Part shown: positions 16,137 to 24,394 of the stretch, one piece after another
How the letters are laid out: the number at the start of each line of letters is the position of its first letter
Position numbering within the stretch: position 1 is the first letter of the stretch
DNA from: Janthinobacterium sp. GW458P
GTDB lineage: Bacteria > Pseudomonadota > Gammaproteobacteria > Burkholderiales > Burkholderiaceae_D
DNA length: 39,384 bases
Direction of reading: 5' to 3'
Assembly (NCBI RefSeq): GCF_002127585.1
Contig: NZ_NEGZ01000054.1
Coordinates: 1 to 39,384, forward strand
Program-made: the position numbers and the translations under genes
Notes under the pieces: generated by a model
What the model was told of the DNA's origin: nothing
Database searches by the model: none
The model's input: only the letters and a program-made list of their open reading frames with translations

Positions 16137-17234
16137 ATGCCGCACGCTGCCATTACTCCCCTTTCCGAGCGCGACGCGCGCCGCGTCGCGCGCCACGCCC
16201 AAGCGGCCGACGCCGCCCGCTTCCTGCACCCGGTCCAGCAAGCCTTGCTGCACCGGCGCGGCTGGCTGACGATGCTGGCGCCGCGCAGCGCGGGCGGCGC
16301 GGAACTGCCGTTGCCGCAGGCGGTGCGCCTGGAAGAAGCCGTGGCCGCCGCCGACGGCAGCATGGGCTGGGTGCTGACCCTGTGCGCGGGCGCCGGCTGG
16401 TTCGCCGGCTTTCTGGCGCCGGAACTGGCGCGGGCCATCATCGGCACGCCGCGCGTCTGCCTGGGCGGCAGCGGCGCGGCCACCGGCTACGCGGAGGAAG
16501 AGGGCGAAGGCTACCGCATCACGGGCAGCTGGGACTACGCCAGCGGCGCGCCCATGGCGACCCACTTCACCCTGAACGCCCGGCTGCAGCGCGCTGGCCA
16601 GCCCCTGCTCGACGAGCAAGGCAGGCCGCGCATCCGCGCTTTCCTCGTGCCGGCCGCGCAGGTGCAGCTGCTGCCCTCGTGGAACAGCCTCGGCATGCGC
16701 GCCAGCGCCTCGCACAGCTACCGCATCGACGGCGCATGGGTCGGCAAGGAACACGGCTTCACCATCGATGCGTCCGCCGCGACGGCCGCCGGCCCCCTGT
16801 ACCGCTACCCGTTTTACTCGCTCGCCTACGTGACCCTGGCCGCCAACGTGGCCGGCATGGCCAGGCACTTCATGGAACTGGCCGAGGAATGCATGGGCCA
16901 CCGCCGCCATGCGCGCGCCGGCCTGCCGCTGCTGGCGGTGCCGGCAGTGATATCCTTGCTGCAAAGCAAAAAAGACGCCTGCTCTGCCGCCCGCGCCCGC
17001 TACTACGCCGTGCTGGACGCCAGCTGGGCGCAGGTGGCAGGCGGCGCGGCGCTGGACGCGGACGCCATGCAGGCCGTGCAGGACAGCGCGCTCGACTTGG
17101 TCGCCGTCTGCCGCGCGGCCGTCGACGGCCTGTATCCGTATTGCGGCCTGTACGCGGCGCGCGAAGACAGCGCCATCAACCGCGTGTGGCGCGATTTCCA
17201 TACGGCCAGCCAGCATGCGCTGCTGTTGCCATAA
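16137..17234 (+). CDS. acyl-CoA dehydrogenase-like flavoprotein
   Basis: This 365-residue protein has the acyl-CoA dehydrogenase fold. It shows an N-terminal helical part with GGAELPLPQAVRLEEAVAAA, the middle beta domain (GYRITGSWDYASGAPMATHF and LGMRASASHSYRIDGAWV), and a C-terminal helical domain of the Acyl-CoA_dh_2 type ending in VWRDFHTASQHALLLP. The last motif occurs in group D flavin monooxygenases and related hydroxylases as well as dehydrogenases, and no acyl-CoA catalytic Glu could be assigned. The ATG at 16137 is the first that gives a family-like N-terminus; the frame stays open upstream. No clear ribosome site precedes it and no flavin reductase gene is adjacent. Confidence 0.72.
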   Translation: MPHAAITPLSERDARRVARHAQAADAARFLHPVQQALLHRRGWLTMLAPRSAGGAELPLPQAVRLEEAVAAADGSMGWVLTLCAGAGWFAGFLAPELARAIIGTPRVCLGGSGAATGYAEEEGEGYRITGSWDYASGAPMATHFTLNARLQRAGQPLLDEQGRPRIRAFLVPAAQVQLLPSWNSLGMRASASHSYRIDGAWVGKEHGFTIDASAATAAGPLYRYPFYSLAYVTLAANVAGMARHFMELAEECMGHRRHARAGLPLLAVPAVISLLQSKKDACSAARARYYAVLDASWAQVAGGAALDADAMQAVQDSALDLVAVCRAAVDGLYPYCGLYAAREDSAINRVWRDFHTASQHALLLP

Positions 17235-17348
17235 GCGGCAGGAACCCGGCACGCCGCCATGCCGCGCATGGCCGCTTCGGCATGCGGACGCCATGCAAGC
17301 GGCAATTGCCTGATAATATCGGGCATCGCGACTTCCCGGCCCCCATCC

Positions 17349-18182
17349 ATGCACGTCAACACGCTCAGCAGCCTGGCCCAGCTCATGGCCTGCGCCGAAA
17401 CGGAAACCCTGGCATTTCCTACCAGCATCAATACGGCCCTGCTCCTGCAGAAGGAGCTGGCCAACCCCGATTGCCATTCGGCCGACATCAGCCGGCTGCT
17501 GCTGTGCGAGCCGACCTTGTCGGCCCGCGCCGTGGCGCTGGCCAACTCGGCCATGTTCGCGCGCGGCCAGGCGCCCGCCGTCACCAGCGTGCGCGCGGCC
17601 GTCGAGCGCCTGGGCCACCGCAACCTGTATTCGCTGGCGACGGCGGCCGTCATCCGCCAGCTGAACGCCGGCATCCGCGACACGGCCTTGCGCACCCGCG
17701 CCACCCAGCTGTGGGCGCATACCGTGCATGTGGCGGCCCTGTCGCATGAAATCGCCGGCGCCGTCACGCAGACGGATGCCGATACGGCGCTGTTTGCCGG
17801 CATCGTGCATGAAGTGGCCGGTTTTTATCTGCTGGCCCAGGCCGACAAGACGCCGGGCCTGTACGCCCAGCTGGAAGCGCAGATGGCGCCCGCGCTGGAA
17901 CTCGTCGGCCGCGCGCTGATGCGCCAGCTGGGCGTGCCGCAGGCCGTGGCTGACGCCATAGTCGCCCTGCCAGGCTCGACCATCATGCTGCCGCCCGAAG
18001 GCTTGCGCGACACCCTGCTGCTGGCCAAGGCGCTGGCGCCCGTGCCCTCGCCGCTGCCGCAGGCCAGCATCACCGTCAGCGACCGGCTGCGGGCCTACCT
18101 GGACAGCGATCCCGTGCTGCGCGCGCTGCGCGAGCAGCCCTCGGCCGAGGCCAGGGGCCTGATCGCCGTACTCCTCAGCTGA
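17349..18182 (+). CDS. HDOD-domain signalling protein
   Basis: This 277-residue protein is nearly all one HDOD domain (about residues 20-215): LAFPTSINTALLLQKELANP, ISRLLLCEPTLSARAVALAN, RAAVERLGHRNLYSLATAA, then LWAHTVHVAALSHEIAGAV and ALFAGIVHEVAGFYLLAQAD. HDOD proteins are catalytically inactive relatives of HD phosphohydrolases and serve as regulatory or scaffolding modules in signalling and motility control. No GGDEF, EAL or kinase domain is fused. I place the start at 17349 because translation upstream (17259 onward) reads as random. A GATAAT-like box near 17313-17318 could be part of its promoter. Confidence 0.84.
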   Translation: MHVNTLSSLAQLMACAETETLAFPTSINTALLLQKELANPDCHSADISRLLLCEPTLSARAVALANSAMFARGQAPAVTSVRAAVERLGHRNLYSLATAAVIRQLNAGIRDTALRTRATQLWAHTVHVAALSHEIAGAVTQTDADTALFAGIVHEVAGFYLLAQADKTPGLYAQLEAQMAPALELVGRALMRQLGVPQAVADAIVALPGSTIMLPPEGLRDTLLLAKALAPVPSPLPQASITVSDRLRAYLDSDPVLRALREQPSAEARGLIAVLLS

Positions 18183-18191
18183 AAGACGATC

Positions 18192-18225
18192 TGCTATGAT
18201 GGCGCAGGCCGGAAACGACCCGGCC
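18192..18225 (+). promoter_or_regulatory. extended -10 promoter followed by a leader hairpin
   Basis: TGCTATGAT (18192-18200) is a good extended -10 element (TGn plus TATGAT) upstream of the Ser-rich exported protein. It is followed by a stem GGCCGG/CCGGCC (18207-18212 and 18220-18225, 7-base loop) that would lie near the 5' end of the transcript, or that could serve as a weak terminator for the HDOD gene. Confidence 0.42.
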
Positions 18226-18274
18226 CGCTTTCGTTGATATCCTCCACTGCCTATCAGTCCACTGGAAAACTGCC

Positions 18275-18724
18275 TTGACTATCTCCTTACGCATGCTCGG
18301 CCTGGCCGCAGCACTGACCGTGGCGTGCAACGCCAACGCCGACAGCTTCGTTTCCTCGGCCTCCAGCGCCGGTTCCCAGTCGAGCGGCAGCATTTCCGAT
18401 TCGCTCAACGGGTCGAGCAACAGCTCCTCGCGCGACAACAAGGTGGCCAATGGCCCCTACCGCATCATCGACGTGGCCGCCGTGCCGGGCCGCGACGGCA
18501 TGACGCGTTTGACCATGCAGGCCGACGCCACGGCCACGCCGCTGGTGCTGGACCTGCCGCAGGCGGCGCTCGACAAGCAGCAACTGGCGCAGGGCGACGT
18601 GGTGCATGCGCAAAACCGCGCCTACGGCATCGAATTCTCGCGCAATGACACGCGCGCCGCCTTCTTCCTCGTGCTGGCCGACGACTGGTACGGCGAACTG
18701 GCCACGCGTCCCGTCAGCCTTTGA
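18275..18724 (+). CDS. Ser-rich exported protein of unknown function
   Basis: A 149-residue protein if the TTG at 18275 is used, which gives a complete signal peptide (MTISLRMLGLAAALTVACNA, cleavage after NANA). The only ATG, at 18293, would remove the positively charged N-region. After cleavage comes a low-complexity Ser/Gly stretch (about residues 24-54, with SSASSAGSQSSGSIS), then a compact beta-rich domain with GPYRIIDVAAVPGRDGMTRL and TPLVLDLPQAALDKQQLAQG. The product is expected in the periplasm or on the surface. Its stop codon overlaps the start of the DUF2145 gene, so the pair is translationally coupled. I do not know a family for it. Confidence 0.72.
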   Translation: MTISLRMLGLAAALTVACNANADSFVSSASSAGSQSSGSISDSLNGSSNSSSRDNKVANGPYRIIDVAAVPGRDGMTRLTMQADATATPLVLDLPQAALDKQQLAQGDVVHAQNRAYGIEFSRNDTRAAFFLVLADDWYGELATRPVSL

Positions 18725-19662
18725 TTTTGCGCAAGCTGGCGCCGCTGCTGGCCGGCTGCGCCGCCCTCGTCCTGGCTGGCGCCGTCCAGGCAGCTACTTC
18801 GCTCGCCTCGTCGCGCTTTTGCGACCGCGCCCAGGAACTCACGGCCACGGAGCAGGACCGGCTGCTGCGCTTTGCCGCCGTCGTGCGCGAGGAACTGGCC
18901 GCCAGCGAAGGCAGCGTGGCCCTGATCAGCCGCTCCGGCCTGGACCTGGCCCGCTTCGGCATCCGCTATTCCCACGCCGCGCTGGCCTGGCGCCACGACA
19001 ACGACAGCGGCTGGTCCGCGCGCCAGCTGTACTACGCCTGCGACGAAGGCCGCCCGCGCATCTTCGACCAGGGCACGGCCGGTTTCGCCATGGGCACGGC
19101 CAATCCTTCGCTCGGCTACATCTCGCTGGTGAAGCTGCCGGCGGAAACCGTGCCGCCCCTGCGCCGCGCCCTGCTCGACCCGGTGCGCGTGCAGCAGCTG
19201 CTGGCGGGCCGCTACAGCGCCAACGCGTATGCATTCAATTTGAAATACCAGAACTGCAATCAATGGGTGGTGGAAATGCTGGCCGCCGCCTGGGGCGAAC
19301 TGGCCGAGGGCAGCGACTTGCGCGCGCGCGCCCAGGACTGGCTGCGCGCGGCGCCTTACACCCCCGCCGCCGTCGACGTGGGCGCCCGCTGGCTGATGCT
19401 CGGTTCAATCTTCGTGCCCCTCGTGCACATGGACGACCATCCGCCCGAGGCCATCGGCACGATGCGGCTGGCAGTGAGCCTGCCGGCCAGCCTGGAAGCG
19501 TTCGCGCGCCAGCGCCTGCCCGCCAGCGAGCGCGTGGAAATCTGCCACGACGGCAAACAGGTGGTGGTGCACCGCGGCTGGGAAGCCATCGCCGACGGCT
19601 GCGTGCCCGGCCCGGACGACCGCGTCATCGCCCTCGACGATACGCCGCGCAGCATGCCCTAA
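18721..19662 (+). CDS. DUF2145 family exported protein
   Basis: This 313-residue protein starts at a TTG (18721) that overlaps the TGA of the upstream gene (TTGA). The signal peptide MILRKLAPLLAGCAALVLAG ends at AVQA. The mature protein fits DUF2145: SSRFCDRAQELTATEQDRLL, then IRYSHAALAWRHD with H85, and later NLKYQNCNQWVVEMLA with C179. A conserved His before a conserved Cys in this setting is reminiscent of circularly permuted NlpC/P60-like papain folds (YiiX type), so a periplasmic hydrolase is possible but unproven. The 3' end shares four bases with the convergent glycosyltransferase gene. Coupling with the Ser-rich protein suggests a common envelope role. Confidence 0.78.
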   Translation: MILRKLAPLLAGCAALVLAGAVQAATSLASSRFCDRAQELTATEQDRLLRFAAVVREELAASEGSVALISRSGLDLARFGIRYSHAALAWRHDNDSGWSARQLYYACDEGRPRIFDQGTAGFAMGTANPSLGYISLVKLPAETVPPLRRALLDPVRVQQLLAGRYSANAYAFNLKYQNCNQWVVEMLAAAWGELAEGSDLRARAQDWLRAAPYTPAAVDVGARWLMLGSIFVPLVHMDDHPPEAIGTMRLAVSLPASLEAFARQRLPASERVEICHDGKQVVVHRGWEAIADGCVPGPDDRVIALDDTPRSMP

Positions 19663-20939
19663 GCAGTCCGGGCGGCCAGCGCCGCCTCCACCCGATCGAG
19701 CAGGCCGGCAGCTTCCGGCCCTTGCGCCATCCGGCGGGCCACGTCGCCGCACGCCAGCTGGACCTCGGGCGCGGCCAGCAGGCGCGCCAGCTGCCGCCGC
19801 ATGCGCCCCGCCGACAGGCGCTTAGCCAGCAAGACCTCGCCCACGCCGAGCCGCCTGGCGCGCCAGCCGTTGTCAAACTGATCGTAGGCGAACGGCACGA
19901 TCAGTTGCGGGATGCCCGCGCGGAAGGCGTCCGCGCTGGTGCCGATGCCGCCGTGGTGCACGATGGCCGCCGCGCGCGGCAACAGCGCCGCGAACGGCGC
20001 GTGCGCCTGCCACATGACGTTCGGCGGCAAATGCTGCGGCAGTTGCGCCGCATGGGGCGTGAGGAACAAGCCGCGCCGCCCCAGCCGCCGCAAGACCTCC
20101 AGGGCGATGCAGAAATAGCGCTGCGCGTGCTGGTGCCCGGTGCCAGGAGTGAACACGATCGGTGGTTCGCCCTCGTCCAGAAAGCGTTCCAGCTCCGGCG
20201 GCAGCGCCGCGGCGCCATCCGGGGCGGCGGCGGTGAAACCGGCTTGCGCGAAGTGCGGCGGCCAGTCCGCCTGCGGCGCGGCGAACCAGGCGGGAAACAG
20301 CCCCAGCGAGGCGTCCGGCGCGGCCAGCATGTGCGCGAAAAAATGCGCCTCCGGCGGCAAGCCGTGCCGCGCGCGCGCGCCGTTCAGGCCGGGCAGCATC
20401 AGCGGATCGATCATGGTGCGGTGGATCATGCGCCACAGGGCCTGGCGCCAGCCCAGCGGCACCCAGGCGGGAATACGCAGCGAGCCGGCCGCCAGGCAAT
20501 CATGGCTGCTGCACAGATTCGATGGCGCGAGGTAGGCCGCGACGATGCGCAGGTCCGGGCGCGCCGAGCGTGCCAGGGCGGCCATGGGCACCAGGATGGG
20601 GTGGCACAGCACCACGCAAGCCTCGCCGTCCGGCAAGCCGCGCACGATGTCGCGCACAGCGCCCAGGTGGGGCACGAGGCCATTCCACACCACGCCCCAG
20701 CCCTTGCGCTCATCCCACAGGCCCGGGTTGCCCAGCATGGCCTGCCCCTCTTCCGCGCTGCCGAAGGTGCGATACGGCAACATTGACGCCTGCGCGGCCG
20801 CTTCCTGCCAGCCCGGCACCAGCAGCAGCACGCGCCGCCCCCGTTGCCGCAAGCCCCGCGCCAGCGCGATAAACGGCTGCATGTCGCCGCCCGTGCCGCT
20901 GCTGGCGACGATGACGAGCGGCGGGCTGTCAGCAGCCAT
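19659..20939 (-). CDS. UGT/MGT-type glycosyltransferase (GT1 family)
   Basis: This 426-residue GT-B enzyme has a glycine-rich N-terminal loop (VIVASSGTGGDMQPFIALA) and, near residues 325-355, the nucleotide-sugar signature HHGGIGTSADAFRAGIPQLI followed by VPFAYDQFDNGWRARRLGVG. These match the GT1 family (UDP-glucuronosyl/macrolide and sterol glycosyltransferases, and RhlB-like rhamnosyltransferases). It would transfer a sugar from a nucleotide donor to a lipid or small hydrophobic acceptor. The acceptor is unknown and no rhamnolipid partner (RhlA) is next to it. A GNAT acetyltransferase gene lies 24 bp upstream on the same strand, probably cotranscribed. Confidence 0.83.
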   Translation of the reverse strand: MAADSPPLVIVASSGTGGDMQPFIALARGLRQRGRRVLLLVPGWQEAAAQASMLPYRTFGSAEEGQAMLGNPGLWDERKGWGVVWNGLVPHLGAVRDIVRGLPDGEACVVLCHPILVPMAALARSARPDLRIVAAYLAPSNLCSSHDCLAAGSLRIPAWVPLGWRQALWRMIHRTMIDPLMLPGLNGARARHGLPPEAHFFAHMLAAPDASLGLFPAWFAAPQADWPPHFAQAGFTAAAPDGAAALPPELERFLDEGEPPIVFTPGTGHQHAQRYFCIALEVLRRLGRRGLFLTPHAAQLPQHLPPNVMWQAHAPFAALLPRAAAIVHHGGIGTSADAFRAGIPQLIVPFAYDQFDNGWRARRLGVGEVLLAKRLSAGRMRRQLARLLAAPEVQLACGDVARRMAQGPEAAGLLDRVEAALAARTA

Positions 20940-20963
20940 GCCGCCCTCCGTGCCTGGCGGCGC

Positions 20964-21428
20964 TCATCGGTGCGCGCCGCGCGCCGGCAGCTGCAACACC
21001 ATATCCCACTGGTCGATGCCGGGCCCGAAGCCGTCCGGCGTCACGTTGACCGTCACGAAACCGTAGCCCGCATAGAAGCCTTGCGTGTGCTGGCTGGTAT
21101 TCATGCGCACGCTGGCGATTCCCGGCACGGCGCCGATGGCGTCCAGGCGCGCCTGCGTCAGCGCCCGGCCCAGTCCCTGGCCATGCGCATCGTGCGCCAC
21201 CATGCCCCAACACAGGCTGGCGACGCTGCCGCCCGCCTCGATGGCATGGCCGCCGCAGGCGACGATGCGGCCGTCGCGCAGGATGACCAGATACGGATGC
21301 GTCGAAGTATCGAGCCAGGCGGCAAAGTCCGCGCGCTCGGACGGGTCGAAAAAGCGCGGCGTATTGCCGTCAAAGAGCGCCAGGCAGGCGTCGCGGTCGC
21401 CGGACCGGTAGGGACGTACTGTTTGCAT
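20964..21428 (-). CDS. GNAT-family N-acetyltransferase
   Basis: This 154-residue single GNAT domain has an N-terminal MQTVRPYRSGDRDACLALFD, the strand-loop WLDTSTHPYLVILRDGRIVA, acetyl-CoA-binding motif A (GMVAHDAHGQGLGRALTQAR, around residues 94-113, with the Q/R-x-x-G-x-G/A pattern as QGLGRA), and motif B with QHTQGFYAGYGF. It should transfer acetyl from acetyl-CoA to an amine. The substrate is unknown. It is likely in an operon with the downstream glycosyltransferase (24-bp gap). Confidence 0.87.
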   Translation of the reverse strand: MQTVRPYRSGDRDACLALFDGNTPRFFDPSERADFAAWLDTSTHPYLVILRDGRIVACGGHAIEAGGSVASLCWGMVAHDAHGQGLGRALTQARLDAIGAVPGIASVRMNTSQHTQGFYAGYGFVTVNVTPDGFGPGIDQWDMVLQLPARGAHR

Positions 21429-21475
21429 TTTCTGTACTCAAAAGAACATGAATGCCGATTATAGGCGATGCGCAT

Positions 21476-22105
21476 TCATGCCAGCTGCGCCGAACCGACG
21501 ATATGCACGCCCGGCGCGGCGGCCAGCGCCGCTTCCAGCAAGGCGCCGGCGATGCGCGGCGCGGGATTGATGCGCCAGCGGCGCGGCAGCACGGGACCGA
21601 GCACGCGCAGGATGCGCAAGGCGGCGCCCTCGCCCGCCCGCGCCACGGCGCGCTCGCCGCCGATCAGCCCGGGCCGCACGTGCGTGAGCGATGCAAAACC
21701 CAGCTGCTCCAGGCCGCGTTCCAGCTCGCCCTTGACGCGGTTGTAAAAAATGCGCGAAGCGGCGTCGGCGCCGGCCGCAGAATTGAGCACGTACGTGCGC
21801 GTGCCGGCCGCCAGCGCCAGCCGCGCCACGGCCAGCGGATAGTCGTGGTCCACGCGCGAAAATATTTGCCGGGTGCCGGCCACCTTCATCGTCGTGCCCA
21901 GGGTGCAGATGACGGCATCGGCCTGCCACCAGGATGCGTCAGGCGGTAATTGATCGAAATCAATGAGCGGCGCGGACAGCCTGGGATGGGGCGGCAGCGG
22001 CCGCCGCACGGGCGCCACGATGGCCGTGATCCGCGCATCCGTCAGCGCCAGGCGCAGCACTTCGCTGCCGACGAGGCCGGTAGCGCCTACGAGCAGTAAT
22101 TTCAT
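21476..22105 (-). CDS. NAD(P)-binding Rossmann-fold protein (atypical SDR)
   Basis: This 209-residue protein has the dinucleotide loop MKLLLVGATGLVGSEVLRLA (GxTGxxG at 7-13), followed by DAVICTLGTTMKVAG, where a catalytic strand ends, and YVLNSAAGADAASRIFYNRV with the Y-x-x-x-K equivalent (Y, then NRVK). It continues with THVRPGLIGGERA. The pattern resembles the short atypical SDR group that includes HTATIP2/TIP30-like and YbjT-like oxidoreductase homologues. These bind NADP but often have unclear reactions. The start is well defined by the Rossmann motif at the N-terminus. It is separate from the neighbouring genes. Confidence 0.83.
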   Translation of the reverse strand: MKLLLVGATGLVGSEVLRLALTDARITAIVAPVRRPLPPHPRLSAPLIDFDQLPPDASWWQADAVICTLGTTMKVAGTRQIFSRVDHDYPLAVARLALAAGTRTYVLNSAAGADAASRIFYNRVKGELERGLEQLGFASLTHVRPGLIGGERAVARAGEGAALRILRVLGPVLPRRWRINPAPRIAGALLEAALAAAPGVHIVGSAQLA

Positions 22106-22151
22106 TGCATCCCAGTATAAAGTTGCTCACGGACACCACCATACACGGAAC

Positions 22152-23432
22152 TCAGGACAGGCGCAGCGCCAGCGCGGCCAGGGTCGCCAGCAGCACGGGC
22201 ACGGTCAGCACGATGCCGACGCGGAAATAGTACCCCCAGGAAATGTGGATATTCTTGCTATCGAGCACGTGCAGCCACAGCAAGGTGGCCAGGCTGCCGA
22301 TGGGCGTGATCTTCGGTCCCAGGTCGCTGCCGATGACGTTGGCGTAAATCATCGCCTCGCGCACGGCGCCCTGCGCCGTCGTCGGGTCGATGGCCAGCGC
22401 GCCCACCAGCACCGTCGGCAGGTTGTTCATCACGGACGACAATACGGCCGTCAGCACGCCCGTGCCCATGGCCGCGCCCCACACGCCGTACTGGGCGAAA
22501 TGGTTGAGCATGCCCGTCAGGTAAGCCGTCAAGCCGGCATTGCGCAGGCCATACACGACCAGATACATGCCCAGCGAAAAGACGACGATATGCCACGGCG
22601 CATGGCGCAGCACGTGCCGCGTGGAAATCACCTGCCCCCTGCCCGCCACGCCCAGCAGCAGCGCGGCGCCCGCGGCGGCGATCAGGCTGATGGGCACGCC
22701 CAGGGCTTCCTGCGAGAAAAACCCCGCCAGCAGCAGCGCCAGCACCAGCCAGCCGGCGCGGAAGGTGGCCAGGTCGCGGATGGCCGCTGCCGGGCGTTTC
22801 AGTTGCGCCAGATCATAGTCGCGCGGAATATCCCGGCGAAAAAAGAGCAGCAAGGCCGCCAGGGTGGCGGCCACGGCGACGACGTTGACGGGCACCATCA
22901 CGGACGCGTACTCGGCAAAGCCGATCTTGAAAAAGTCGGCCGAAACGATATTGACCAGGTTCGACACCACCAGCGGCAGGCTGGCCGTGTCGGCGATGAA
23001 ACCAGCCGCCATCACATAGGCCAGCGTGGCCCTGGCGGAAAATTTCAATGCCCGCAGCATGGCGATGACGATGGGAGTGAGAATCAGCGCGGCGCCGTCG
23101 TTGGCGAACACGGCGGACACCAGCGCGCCCAGCAAGACCAGCAGCACGAACAGTTTCCTGCCGCTGCCGCCGCCCCAGCGCGCCACGTGCAGCGCGGCCC
23201 ACTCGAAGAAGCCGGCCGCGTCCAGCAGCAGGCTGATGATGATCACGGCAATGAAGGTGCCGGTGGCGTTCCACACGATGTGCCAGACGACGGGCAGGTC
23301 GCCCCAGTGGATGACGCCGGCCAGCAAGGCGACACAGGCGCCGATGACGGCGCTCCAGCCGATGCCCAGGCCGCGCGGCTGCCAGATCACCAGGGTCAGG
23401 GTGGCGAGAAAGATGAGGAAAGCGGTCAGCAT
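22152..23432 (-). CDS. arsB: arsenite efflux permease ArsB
   Basis: This 426-residue membrane protein is very close in length and sequence to the classical Ars[20 protein letters not shown] at the start, [79 protein letters not shown] and [20 protein letters not shown]. It exports arsenite and antimonite across the inner membrane, alone or with an ArsA ATPase. The ATG at 23432 matches the usual ArsB N-terminus. The frame stays open for 70 codons upstream, but that stretch includes the operator-like repeats and is not protein-like. No arsR, arsC or arsA is found within the window, so the regulator must be elsewhere. Confidence 0.93.
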   Translation of the reverse strand: MLTAFLIFLATLTLVIWQPRGLGIGWSAVIGACVALLAGVIHWGDLPVVWHIVWNATGTFIAVIIISLLLDAAGFFEWAALHVARWGGGSGRKLFVLLVLLGALVSAVFANDGAALILTPIVIAMLRALKFSARATLAYVMAAGFIADTASLPLVVSNLVNIVSADFFKIGFAEYASVMVPVNVVAVAATLAALLLFFRRDIPRDYDLAQLKRPAAAIRDLATFRAGWLVLALLLAGFFSQEALGVPISLIAAAGAALLLGVAGRGQVISTRHVLRHAPWHIVVFSLGMYLVVYGLRNAGLTAYLTGMLNHFAQYGVWGAAMGTGVLTAVLSSVMNNLPTVLVGALAIDPTTAQGAVREAMIYANVIGSDLGPKITPIGSLATLLWLHVLDSKNIHISWGYYFRVGIVLTVPVLLATLAALALRLS

Positions 23433-23492
23433 GCGGTGTGGCTTCCGTGCGATGCGGCATTGCGGGCAGGAAGCGCCGCGGCCTGGGTGGAG

Positions 23493-23526
23493 ATTCAATA
23501 TTTCAATATTACTGGAATTATTGAAT
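23493..23526. promoter_or_regulatory. operator-like repeats upstream of arsB
   Basis: An inverted repeat ATTCAAT ... ATTGAAT (23493-23499 and 23520-23526) is overlaid by two directly adjacent copies of TTCAATATT (23494-23502 and 23502-23510). It lies about 60 bases before the arsB start in a short AT-rich patch. ArsR-family metalloregulators bind imperfect AT-rich palindromes of this kind, so this is the best candidate for an arsenic-responsive operator. No arsR gene lies nearby. Confidence 0.5.
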
Positions 23527-23629
23527 AAATGCAAAACGGCCAATGCCGGCACTCGCAAACCGGCTGGCGGCGGCGTCCATATGGCTGTCGGCGCGGCGGC
23601 ACGAGAATGTTGATAGAATGAAATAATTG

Positions 23630-23686
23630 GTGAGAATCTCACACATTCAAACGTGTGACACTAATGCAATCATACTTTTATTGCAT
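23630..23686. promoter_or_regulatory. three clustered inverted repeats in the eCIS leader
   Basis: Within the 386-bp gene-free space 23433-23818, three near-contiguous inverted repeats are packed into 57 bases: GTGAGA-A-TCTCAC (23630-23642, perfect), TCACAC ... GTGTGA (23639-23644 and 23653-23658, overlapping the first) and ATGCAAT ... ATTGCAT (23664-23670 and 23680-23686). The region is AT-rich against its surroundings and ends about 130 bases before the first eCIS start. It probably carries the promoter and operators of the injection-system operon; no clean -35/-10 pair could be assigned. The remaining 23687-23818 stretch holds no gene I can support. Confidence 0.5.
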
Positions 23687-23818
23687 AGACATGAGCTCCC
23701 ATCCAGCGCGAAAAATCGGCAGGCACGGCACACGGCGGCACGGCCGTCTGGCCACTGCCGCATGCCGCGCGGGAGCAAGACTGGCCATGCAGGGTCACTG
23801 CACCTTTGTCCGCCCGGC

Positions 23819-24391
23819 ATGATCAGCGCGGCCATCGAGCACATCGCGGAGCAGCTGAACCAGTTCCTGCGCCGCAGCCACCAGCTGGCCGACGATATCG
23901 TCGTCGTCTCGAACATCGTGGCGCAAAATGGCTCGGTGGCGCCGCACATAGCCAACAAGCTCGTGATATGCCTGGCGAATATCGAAAAAGATACGTTGCC
24001 GCAACAATCCTATGCGCCGCACGACGGCGCCGGCCGCGCCGCCGTGTATGGCAAGCCCCTGTTTCTCAATCTGTACGTGGTGGTGGCGGCCAATTTCAGC
24101 GACAAGAACTATCCCGAAGCGCTCAAGTTCATTTCCAGCGCCATCGGCTTCTTCCAGCACACGCCCGTCTTTGACCACCAGGTCACGCCCGGACTCGATG
24201 CGCGCATTGAAAAGCTGCTGCTCGACATGGAAAACCTCAAAACCCATGAACTGAGCAATCTATGGGGCATGTTGAGCGGACATTACCTGCCCTCCGTGCT
24301 GTACAAGGTGCGCATGATCGGCTACGGCGCCGGCCCGCTGGCCGGCCAGGCGACGACGGTGGCGCAGCCCGTCACCAGCGCGGGACACTGA
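23819..24391 (+). CDS. eCIS cap/terminator protein, DUF4255 (Afp16/Pvc16-like)
   Basis: This 190-residue protein fits the DUF4255 (Pvc16 N-terminal) family: MISAAIEHIAEQLNQFLRRS, VVSNIVAQNG, NKLVICLANIEKD, LFLNLYVVVAANFSDKNYPE and ALKFISSAIGFFQHTPVFDH, then LKTHELSNLWGMLSGHYLPS. In Afp and PVC particles this protein caps the distal end of tube and sheath and fixes their length. I place the start at 23819, where the family N-terminus begins; the frame is open for 64 codons upstream but is not protein-like there. It opens the operon, whereas in the Serratia and Photorhabdus clusters the equivalent gene is the last one. Confidence 0.88.
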   Translation: MISAAIEHIAEQLNQFLRRSHQLADDIVVVSNIVAQNGSVAPHIANKLVICLANIEKDTLPQQSYAPHDGAGRAAVYGKPLFLNLYVVVAANFSDKNYPEALKFISSAIGFFQHTPVFDHQVTPGLDARIEKLLLDMENLKTHELSNLWGMLSGHYLPSVLYKVRMIGYGAGPLAGQATTVAQPVTSAGH

Positions 24392-24394
24392 CGC

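Noticed and set aside
19659..20939. Calling the glycosyltransferase rhlB (rhamnolipid synthesis)
   Set aside because: The GT1 signature fits, but rhlA, rhlC and rhlR/I are not adjacent and the acceptor cannot be inferred, so no gene symbol is given.
23433..23642. 70-codon N-terminal extension of ArsB
   Set aside because: It would run through the operator-like repeats and is absent from the classical ArsB N-terminus, which begins at 23432.
23627..23818. N-terminal extension of the DUF4255 gene from an upstream start
   Set aside because: The translated part is not protein-like and runs through the inverted repeats. The family N-terminus begins at 23819.
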